Shown here piece by piece: positions 6,708 to 11,445 of a DNA stretch of 12,341 nucleotides (the stretch's first letter is position 1; each line of letters opens with the position of its first letter). Under the pieces are notes generated by a model, which saw only the letters and a list, made by a program, of their open reading frames with translations, had not been told where the DNA came from and searched no databases. This DNA is from Betaproteobacteria bacterium RIFCSPLOWO2_02_FULL_68_150 (GTDB lineage: Bacteria > Pseudomonadota > Gammaproteobacteria > Burkholderiales > SG8-39): the NCBI GenBank assembly GCA_001771975.1, contig MERE01000012.1, positions 1-12,341 on the forward strand. The letters are read 5' to 3'. The position numbers and the translations under genes were made by a program.

Positions 6708-7541
6708 GTGCCGGAACTGCCTGAAGTCGAGGTTACGCGCCGCGGCATCGCGCCGCATCTGATCGGGCGCAGGATCGCGGCGGTCACCGTGCGCGAGCCG
6801 CGCCTGCGCTGGCGCGTGCCGGTGTCGGTGGCGCGGCTGGCGGGTCACACGGTGCGCGCGGTCAAGCGGCGCGGCAAGTATCTGTTGATCGATTGCGGCG
6901 CCGGCCACCTGATCGTGCACCTCGGCATGTCCGGCAGCCTGCGCCTGGTGGATCCGCTCGCGCCCCCCGGCAAGCACGATCACGTCGATCTCGCGTTTGC
7001 CGGCGAACGCGATCGCCCAGGGTACGGGCGCATGCTCCGCCTGCGCGACCCGCGGCGCTTCGGCGCCGTGCTCTGGACCGAGGCGCCGCCCGAAGCGCAC
7101 CCGCTGCTTCGCGATCTCGGCATCGAGCCCCTGTCGCGCGCGTTCGATGCGCGCCGCCTGCACGCGCTCACGCGAGCGCACCGCACCTCGATCAAGCAGT
7201 TCCTGATGGACGGGCGGCGCATCGTCGGTGTCGGAAACATCTATGCGTCGGAAAGCCTCTTTCTGGCCGGCATCCGCCCGCAGACCGCGGCGCGGCGCCT
7301 GTCGCCCGCGCGCTGCGCCCGGCTCGCCGCAGCGATCAGGCAGACGCTGCGCGCGGCGATCCGCGCGGGCGGCTCGACACTGCGCGATTTCGTCGGCGGC
7401 GACGGCGAGCTGGGATGTTTCCAGATGCGCCATTGGGTCTACGGCCGCGCCGGCGTGCCGTGCCGGCGTTGCGGCGCGCTCATTCGGCGCCTGGTGCAGG
7501 GTCAGCGCGCGACGTATTACTGCCCGCGCTGCCAGCGCTAG
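6708..7541 (+). CDS. mutM: Formamidopyrimidine-DNA glycosylase (8-oxoguanine repair)
   Basis: MutM (Fpg) removes oxidised purines such as 8-oxoguanine and cuts the abasic site by beta/delta elimination. The 277-residue protein begins MPELPEVEVTRRG; Pro2 is the catalytic nucleophile and Glu3 is also conserved. Lys57 (RRGKY), the HLGMSGSLR motif (71-79), DPRRFGAVLW (114-123) and GVGNIYASE (174-182, the H2TH region) are all present. The C-terminal zinc finger has Cys252, Cys255, Cys272 and Cys275. The segment between HVDLAF and RDPRRFG is several residues longer than in E. coli. The start is GTG at 6708 with AAGGGGAC upstream. The gene stands alone on the plus strand, divergent from the TPR gene and convergent with coaD. 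Confidence 0.97.
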   Translation: MPELPEVEVTRRGIAPHLIGRRIAAVTVREPRLRWRVPVSVARLAGHTVRAVKRRGKYLLIDCGAGHLIVHLGMSGSLRLVDPLAPPGKHDHVDLAFAGERDRPGYGRMLRLRDPRRFGAVLWTEAPPEAHPLLRDLGIEPLSRAFDARRLHALTRAHRTSIKQFLMDGRRIVGVGNIYASESLFLAGIRPQTAARRLSPARCARLAAAIRQTLRAAIRAGGSTLRDFVGGDGELGCFQMRHWVYGRAGVPCRRCGALIRRLVQGQRATYYCPRCQR

Positions 7542-7576
7542 GCGCGGGAGGCGGTGCGCCCTTGCATTTCTACATC

Positions 7577-7624
7577 TCTGCGCTTTTCTTGGGGATCGCG
7601 TGCGATCCCCAAGAAAAGCGCAGA
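7577..7624. repeat. Palindrome PAL1: perfect 23-bp arms, 2-base loop
   Basis: Bases 7577-7599 and 7602-7624 are perfect reverse complements around the 2-base loop GT (7600-7601). The arm begins TCTGCGCTTTTC and ends GGGGATCGC next to the loop. It lies 35 bases after mutM in the gap between convergent mutM and coaD. A related copy, PAL2, has its centre exactly 124 bases to the right. No T-run follows on either strand, so it is not a textbook intrinsic terminator. It may be a dispersed REP-like element, a cruciform-forming site or a transcript 3'-end stabiliser. Confidence 0.9.
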
Positions 7625-7679
7625 ACCGGGGCGTCAAGAACTCGCGTTGCCACGACCACTCGTCGCATCGAGCCGCAGT

Positions 7680-7768
7680 GCGAATTTGATTTGCCCCATG
7701 TCTCGGGTTCTTTGAGGGATCGCAAGCGATCCCTCAAAGAAGCCGAGAGATATGAAAATCAAAATCGC
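7680..7768. repeat. Palindrome PAL2: related to PAL1, with an extended outer stem
   Basis: The core arms 7701-7723 and 7726-7748 pair over 23 positions with one mismatch (G7707 against G7742) around the 2-base loop AA. The arm begins TCTCGGGTTCTT and ends AGGGATCGC at the loop. Outside the core, GCGAATTTGATTT (7680-7692) pairs with AAATCAAAATCGC (7756-7768) with one mismatch. This makes an 89-base hairpin with an internal loop of 8 and 7 bases. The arm matches PAL1 at 16 of 23 positions, and six of the seven changes are compensated in the opposite arm. Confidence 0.85.
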
Positions 7769-7771
7769 GTG

Positions 7772-7790
7772 CGCGCTGATTTGCAGCGCG
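7772..7790 (-). terminator. Possible terminator hairpin after coaD
   Basis: CGCGCT (7772-7777) and AGCGCG (7785-7790) form a 6-bp GC stem with a 7-base loop, 5 bases past the coaD stop on the minus strand. The transcript continues CACGCGATTTTGATTTTC, so a T-rich tract exists but starts about 8 bases late. It is a weak intrinsic-terminator candidate; the adjacent PAL2 hairpin may do the job instead. Confidence 0.3.
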
Positions 7791-7795
7791 GCCGC

Positions 7796-8284
7796 CTACC
7801 CTCCGAGCGACTTCACCTTCTCGGCCAGCTTGGCGCACACGTAGGGGTGAACGAACTTCGAGACATCGCCGCCGAGCGTGGCGATCTCCCGCACCAGCGT
7901 CGCCGAGATGAACATGTGCTGCTCCGACGGCGTGAGAAAAATCGTTTCCACGTCCGGAAAAAGATTGCGGTTCATCCCGGCGAGCTGGAACTCGTATTCG
8001 AAATCGGACACCGCGCGCAGCCCGCGCACGATGGCGCGCGCGCCTTGCTTGCGCGCGAAATCGATCAGCAGGCCGCTGAACCCCACCACGGTCACGTTGT
8101 CGAAACCCGCCAGCACCGTGCGCGCCATGTCGATTCGCTCGTGCAGGCTGAAGAACGGCCGTTTGGCGCGGCTGTCGGCGATGCCCAGCACGATCGTCTC
8201 AAACAGCGTCGAGGCGCGCCGCACCAGTTCCTCGTGGCCGCGCGTCAGCGGATCAAACGTTCCCGGATACACCGCTCGGATCAT
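7796..8284 (-). CDS. coaD: Phosphopantetheine adenylyltransferase
   Basis: CoaD (PPAT) transfers AMP from ATP to 4'-phosphopantetheine, the penultimate step of coenzyme A synthesis. The 162-residue protein is normal in length for this nucleotidyltransferase family. It opens MIRAVYPGTFDPLTRGHEELV, with the nucleotide-binding Thr9 and His17 of the (T/H)xGH signature. RAIVRGLRAVSDFEYEFQLAGMNR (about 83-106) carries conserved arginines, and FISATLVRE (125-133) corresponds to the ISSTxVR motif. The ATG at 8284 matches the family N-terminus, which places the start 32 bases inside rsmD. CoaD and RsmD are therefore made from one transcript with overlapping frames. The upstream TGGGGCGC is only a weak Shine-Dalgarno sequence, so coupling to rsmD translation is likely. 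Confidence 0.96.
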   Translation of the reverse strand: MIRAVYPGTFDPLTRGHEELVRRASTLFETIVLGIADSRAKRPFFSLHERIDMARTVLAGFDNVTVVGFSGLLIDFARKQGARAIVRGLRAVSDFEYEFQLAGMNRNLFPDVETIFLTPSEQHMFISATLVREIATLGGDVSKFVHPYVCAKLAEKVKSLGG

Positions 8285-8855
8285 GTGCGCCCCATTGCAG
8301 CAGTTGATAACTCACTTCGCCGGCGCGTCCGCGCCGCAACTCGTGCCACGGCGCCGAAGCCGCCACCGGCCGCGGCCCCTCGACATAGACTCGCGCCCCC
8401 GGCGCAAGGCGCGGCGGCAGGCGCAACGCCACCGCCGGCCACGCATTCTGCCTGAACGGCGGATCGACGAAAACCACGTCGAAGCTCGCGCGCGAGCGCT
8501 CCAGAAAGCGCAGCGCGTCGTCGGCGACGATCTCGACCTGGCGGGCGCCGAGCGCGGCGCGGTTGCGCTCGAGCTGCGCCAGCGCGGCGCGATCGTGTTC
8601 GACCAGGATCACCAGCCGCGCGCCTCGCGAAACCGCCTCGAATCCGAGCGCACCGCTGCCGGCGTACAGATCGAGACACGCCAGAGCGTGCAGATCCTGG
8701 CCGAGCCAGTTGAACAGCGTCTCGCGCACGCGATCCGGCGTCGGCCGCAACTGCGGCCGCAGCGCGACGCCGATCAGCCGGCGGCGGTGCTCGCCGGCGA
8801 TGATGCGCACGTGTCCGCGCCGCGCGGACGACGGGTTGCCTTTGCTAGAATTCAC
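8253..8855 (-). CDS. rsmD: 16S rRNA (guanine966-N2)-methyltransferase RsmD
   Basis: RsmD methylates G966 of 16S rRNA using S-adenosylmethionine during small-subunit assembly. The 200-residue protein has the family start VRIIAGEHRRRLI (16-28) and LRPTPDRVRETLFNWL (36-51). The SAM-binding motif I is LDLYAGSGALGFEA (61-74), the acidic VEHD lies after strand 2, and the catalytic motif IV is FVDPPF (129-134). The start is GTG at 8855, whose first base may also be the transcription start (see the divergent promoter entry). The last residues, about AHDPSGVSGNV, are encoded inside the coaD start region, so the C-terminus is a tail beyond the usual fold. The ftsY start is only 6 bases away on the opposite strand. 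Confidence 0.94.
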   Translation of the reverse strand: MNSSKGNPSSARRGHVRIIAGEHRRRLIGVALRPQLRPTPDRVRETLFNWLGQDLHALACLDLYAGSGALGFEAVSRGARLVILVEHDRAALAQLERNRAALGARQVEIVADDALRFLERSRASFDVVFVDPPFRQNAWPAVALRLPPRLAPGARVYVEGPRPVAASAPWHELRRGRAGEVSYQLLQWGAHDPSGVSGNV

Positions 8856-8870
8856 GCATCCATGTTAGCA
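8843..8870. promoter_or_regulatory. Back-to-back extended -10 promoters for ftsY and rsmD
   Basis: Rightwards, TGCTAGAAT (8843-8851) is an extended -10 box that would start RNA at about A8858, four bases before the ftsY ATG. Leftwards, the complement of 8862-8870 reads TGCTAACAT, a second extended -10, which would start RNA at about 8855, the G of the rsmD GTG. The outer TGCTA/TAGCA make a dyad with 18 bases between. I see no -35 box at proper spacing on either side. Both transcripts would be leaderless or nearly so, and polymerase could sit on only one at a time. This is inferred from motif position. Confidence 0.5.
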
Positions 8871-9800
8871 GCGACTTCCTGGGCGGCGCGGCTCAAGGCG
8901 GGTCTGGCGCGCACGCGCCAGGCGCTCGGCGGAAGCCTCGACGGGCTGCTGCGACGCCGGGTCGTCGACGATGCGCTTTTCGACGAGCTTGAAGCGACGC
9001 TGATCATGGCTGACTGCGGGGTCGAGGCGGCGGCCGCGCTGATTGGCCGCCTGCGCAGCCGCGCCCGCAGGGAGCGCGTCGAGGATGGTGCGGCGCTCAA
9101 GCAGGCGCTGAAAGCCGAGCTGCTCGCGCTGCTGGCGCCGCTCGAGCGTGCGTTCGACGCGACCCGGGCAAAGCCCTTCGTCATCGTGATGGCCGGCGTC
9201 AACGGCTCGGGCAAGACCACCTCGATCGGCAAGCTGGCCAAATGGCTGCAGACGCAGGGCCGCAGCGTGATGCTCGTCGCCGGCGATACGTTTCGCGCCG
9301 CGGCGCGCGAGCAGCTCGCGGCCTGGGGCGAGCGCAACGGCGTTCCGGTGATCGGTCAGCAGGGCGGCGATCCGGCTGCGCTGATGTTCGACGCCGTCAA
9401 CGCGGCGCAGGCACGCGGCATCGATGTCCTGATCGCCGATACCGCGGGCAGGCTGCCTACCCAGCTTCACCTGATGGAGGAGATCCGCAAGGTGAAACGC
9501 GTGGTGGCGAAGGCGCTGCCAGGGGCGCCGCACGAAGTGCTGCTGGTGCTCGACGCGAACACCGGACAAAACACGCTGGCGCAGGTACGCGCATTCGACG
9601 CGGCGCTCGAACTTACCGGGCTGGTCATGACCAAGCTCGACGGCACCGCCAAGGGCGGCGTGGTATGCGCGATCGCGCAGGCGCGCGCGGCCGACCCTCG
9701 CCAGCGGCGGCTGCCGCTTTTTTTTGTCGGCGTGGGCGAAGGCATCGACGACCTGCGTCCGTTCACGGCACGCGACTTCGTCGAGGCGCTCGTTGATTAG
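8862..9800 (+). CDS. ftsY: Signal recognition particle receptor FtsY
   Basis: FtsY is the SRP receptor GTPase that docks ribosome-nascent-chain-SRP complexes at the inner membrane for SecYEG insertion. The 312-residue protein has a helical N domain (about 1-100) and a full SRP-type G domain. G1 is GVNGSGKTTSIGKL (112-125), followed by DTFRAAAREQL (142-152), G3 DTAGRL (193-198), G4 TKLDGTAKGG (257-266) and the closing FVGVGEGIDDLRPF (288-301). The long acidic A domain of E. coli FtsY is absent. The protein starts directly at a basic amphipathic helix (SWAARLKAGLARTRQALG) that corresponds to the membrane-targeting helix at the A/N junction. The ATG at 8862 has no Shine-Dalgarno sequence but sits just after an extended -10 box. 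A GTG about 50 bases upstream is a weaker alternative. The stop overlaps ftsE by 8 bases. Confidence 0.96.
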   Translation: MLAATSWAARLKAGLARTRQALGGSLDGLLRRRVVDDALFDELEATLIMADCGVEAAAALIGRLRSRARRERVEDGAALKQALKAELLALLAPLERAFDATRAKPFVIVMAGVNGSGKTTSIGKLAKWLQTQGRSVMLVAGDTFRAAAREQLAAWGERNGVPVIGQQGGDPAALMFDAVNAAQARGIDVLIADTAGRLPTQLHLMEEIRKVKRVVAKALPGAPHEVLLVLDANTGQNTLAQVRAFDAALELTGLVMTKLDGTAKGGVVCAIAQARAADPRQRRLPLFFVGVGEGIDDLRPFTARDFVEALVD

Positions 9801-10446
9801 CTTCTCGGACGTCTCGAAGCGCTACCCCGGCGGCCAGGAGAGCCTGACGGAGGTGACGTTCACCCTCGAGCCGGGTGAATTCGCGTTCGTCGCGGGGCGC
9901 TCTGGCGCCGGGAAGTCGACGCTCCTCAAGCTGATCCCGGCGATCGAGCGGCCGAGCTCCGGGACCGTGCTGGTGAACGGACAGAACGTCGGTGCGCTGC
10001 GGCGCGCCGCCTTGCCCTACCTGCGGCGCAATCTCGGCCTCGTGTTCCAGGATCAGAAGCTGCTTTACGATCGCAGCGTGTTCGACAATGTCGCGCTGCC
10101 GCTCGCCTTCAGCGATCACTCGCCCAGGGAAGCCGCCCGCCGCGCACGCGCGGCGCTCGACAAGGTGGGTTTGCTCGGACGCGAACGCGCCAACCCGGTG
10201 CAGCTCTCGGGCGGCGAGCAGCAGCGGCTGGCGATCGCGCGCGCCGTGGTGAATCGTCCCGCGACCCTGGTCGCGGATGAGCCGACCGCCAACCTGGACG
10301 CCGAATCGGCGCGAGCCATACTGCAGATCTTCTTCGCCTTCAACCAGGTCGGGGTCACGGTGCTGATCGCGACCCACGACGAGGCGCTGCTCGAAGGCTG
10401 TGCGCGCCGCGTGCTGCGCCTCGCCGGCGGGCGCTTGCTGTCGTGA
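9793..10446 (+). CDS. ftsE: Cell division ABC transporter ATP-binding protein FtsE
   Basis: FtsE is the cytosolic ATPase that drives FtsX at the division septum and so controls periplasmic peptidoglycan hydrolases. The 217-residue protein is the normal size. It has Walker A GRSGAGKST (35-43), the Q-loop at Gln86 (FQDQ), the ABC signature LSGGEQQR (138-145), Walker B LVADEP (159-164) and the switch His195 (ATHD). The start is TTG at 9793, chosen because ISFSDVSKRYPGG then aligns with E. coli MIRFEHVSKAYLGG, and GAGG (9783-9786) sits six bases upstream. The TTG lies inside the last codons of ftsY (8-base overlap), so FtsE translation should be coupled to FtsY. The stop TGA touches the ftsX start. 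Confidence 0.96.
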   Translation: MISFSDVSKRYPGGQESLTEVTFTLEPGEFAFVAGRSGAGKSTLLKLIPAIERPSSGTVLVNGQNVGALRRAALPYLRRNLGLVFQDQKLLYDRSVFDNVALPLAFSDHSPREAARRARAALDKVGLLGRERANPVQLSGGEQQRLAIARAVVNRPATLVADEPTANLDAESARAILQIFFAFNQVGVTVLIATHDEALLEGCARRVLRLAGGRLLS

Positions 10447-11348
10447 TGCGAACCTGGCTCAGGCACCATTGGCAGGCGCTGGCGCTGGCGCTCTCCAAGC
10501 TGCTCGCCCACAAGCCGGCGACGCTGCTCAACGCAATCGTGATCGGAGTCGCACTCGCGCTTCCGGCGAGCGGCTACACGCTGCTCGCGAACCTGCTCGG
10601 CGTGACGCAACGGTTCGCGCCGCAACCGCAGCTGTCGCTGTTTCTGCGCCTCGAGACGACCCGGCCGGAGCTCGACGCCGTTCGCGCCCGGCTCAGGGCC
10701 GATGCACGCATCGCGGCGGTTCGCTTCGTATCGCGCGACCAGGCGCTCAAAGGCCTGCGCGCCACCGAGGGATTGGCCGACGTGGCCGCCGCACTCGGCC
10801 AGAATCCGCTGCCCGACGCGTACGTGGTCCGCGCGCACGACCTCGCGCCCGATGCGCTCGACGCGCTCGCAAGCGATCTGCGCAAGATTCCCGGTGTGGC
10901 CCATGTCCAGCTGGATTCCGCCTGGGCGCGCCGGCTGGCGGCCATCGCCGCGACCGGGCGCATTGCGACCGGCCTGCTCGCCGCCCTGCTGGCCGTGGGC
11001 CTGATTGCCGTCACCTTCAATACGATCCGCCTGCAGATCCTGACGCATGCCGAGGAAATCGAGGTCTCGCGGCTCATTGGCGCTACCGACGGCTACATCG
11101 CGCGACCGTTCTACTACCTCGGCCTGTTGCAGGGCGTAGCCGGTGGCCTCGTCGCGCTCGCGATTCTTTGGCTCGCAATCGCGGTCCTGAATCTCGGCGT
11201 GCAGGACCTGGCCGATTCCTACGGGTCGGCGTTCCGCCTCGCCTTCCTGGGCGCTGGCGACGCGTGCGCCATGATCGGGTTCGCCGGGCTACTGGGGTGG
11301 CTGGGAGCGTATTTGTCAGTAAGCAAACACTTACGTCAAATAAGCTGA
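10446..11348 (+). CDS. ftsX: Cell division protein FtsX (inner-membrane partner of FtsE)
   Basis: FtsX is the membrane half of the FtsEX complex and passes ATP-driven movement to septal cell-wall hydrolase activators. The 300-residue sequence shows four likely membrane helices at about 26-51, 173-196, 223-250 and 266-291. A periplasmic domain lies between the first two (about 52-170) and includes LSLFLRLE, IAAVRFVSRDQAL and IPGVAHVQLDSAW, as is typical. The cytosolic turn ILTHAEEIEVSRLIGATDGYIARPF (198-222) is the conserved FtsX coupling region. The start is ATG at 10446, sharing one base with the ftsE stop. A GTG three bases upstream (10443, GTGA overlap) is equally possible. The last codons are AT-rich and contain an inverted repeat. 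Confidence 0.95.
   Translation: MRTWLRHHWQALALALSKLLAHKPATLLNAIVIGVALALPASGYTLLANLLGVTQRFAPQPQLSLFLRLETTRPELDAVRARLRADARIAAVRFVSRDQALKGLRATEGLADVAAALGQNPLPDAYVVRAHDLAPDALDALASDLRKIPGVAHVQLDSAWARRLAAIAATGRIATGLLAALLAVGLIAVTFNTIRLQILTHAEEIEVSRLIGATDGYIARPFYYLGLLQGVAGGLVALAILWLAIAVLNLGVQDLADSYGSAFRLAFLGAGDACAMIGFAGLLGWLGAYLSVSKHLRQIS
11310..11342. repeat. Imperfect inverted repeat at the 3' end of ftsX
   Basis: TATTTG (11310-11315) pairs with CAAATA (11337-11342), and GTAAG (11319-11323) pairs with CTTAC (11330-11334) around the loop CAAACA. A small internal bulge (3 bases against 2) separates the two stems. It covers the last codons of ftsX just before the stop and is AT-rich against its GC-rich background. 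No T-run follows, so it is a weak terminator candidate. It could be a protein-binding dyad in the rpoH upstream region. Confidence 0.4.
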
Positions 11349-11378
11349 TCAGTTGCAGGTAGTTATAGAATTTCCCGG

Positions 11379-11407
11379 GGAACTACAGGTCCGATTAGCA
11401 CTCTAAT
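11379..11407 (+). promoter_or_regulatory. Candidate rpoH promoter, sigma-E-like or sigma-70
   Basis: GGAACTA (11379-11385) and TCTAA (11402-11406), 16 bases apart, resemble the sigma-E consensus GGAACTT-N16-TCTGA used at E. coli rpoH P3. The same -10 read as TCTAAT (11402-11407) is a 5/6 match to the sigma-70 -10, with a poor -35. Either reading starts RNA near 11413, inside the CIRCE operator and about 33 bases before the GTG. TAGAAT (11366-11371) is another lone -10 candidate upstream. Confidence 0.45.
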
Positions 11408-11421
11408 TCGCCGAGTGCTAA
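11395..11421 (+). promoter_or_regulatory. CIRCE element, HrcA repressor operator
   Basis: TTAGCACTC (11395-11403), a 9-base spacer and GAGTGCTAA (11413-11421) match the CIRCE consensus perfectly. CIRCE is bound by the heat-sensitive repressor HrcA, best known at groESL and dnaK. Here it ends 24 bases before the rpoH start codon and overlaps the candidate -10, so HrcA binding should block rpoH transcription. Confidence 0.93.
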
Positions 11422-11431
11422 GATAGGCGCG

Positions 11432-11437
11432 AAGGAG
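11432..11437 (+). promoter_or_regulatory. rpoH: Ribosome binding site of rpoH
   Basis: AAGGAG lies 8 bases before the GTG at 11446. It fixes the rpoH start at that GTG and not at the in-frame ATG codons 4 or 8 codons later, which have no such site. Confidence 0.8.
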
Positions 11438-11445
11438 AGACCCCA

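Noticed and set aside
7577..7624. PAL1 as a simple intrinsic terminator for mutM
   Set aside because: The stem is long enough but is followed by ACCGGGGCG, not a T-run, on the plus strand, and no T-run follows on the minus strand either. A role at RNA 3' ends stays possible.
7577..7748. The two palindromes as a CRISPR array or as insertion-sequence or MITE ends
   Set aside because: There are only two diverged copies with no regular spacer series, no transposase and no target-site duplication visible at their borders.
6893..8455. 520-codon plus-strand frame spanning mutM, the palindromes and coaD
   Set aside because: It is out of frame with mutM and antisense to coaD, and it reads through palindromic DNA, so it is not a gene.
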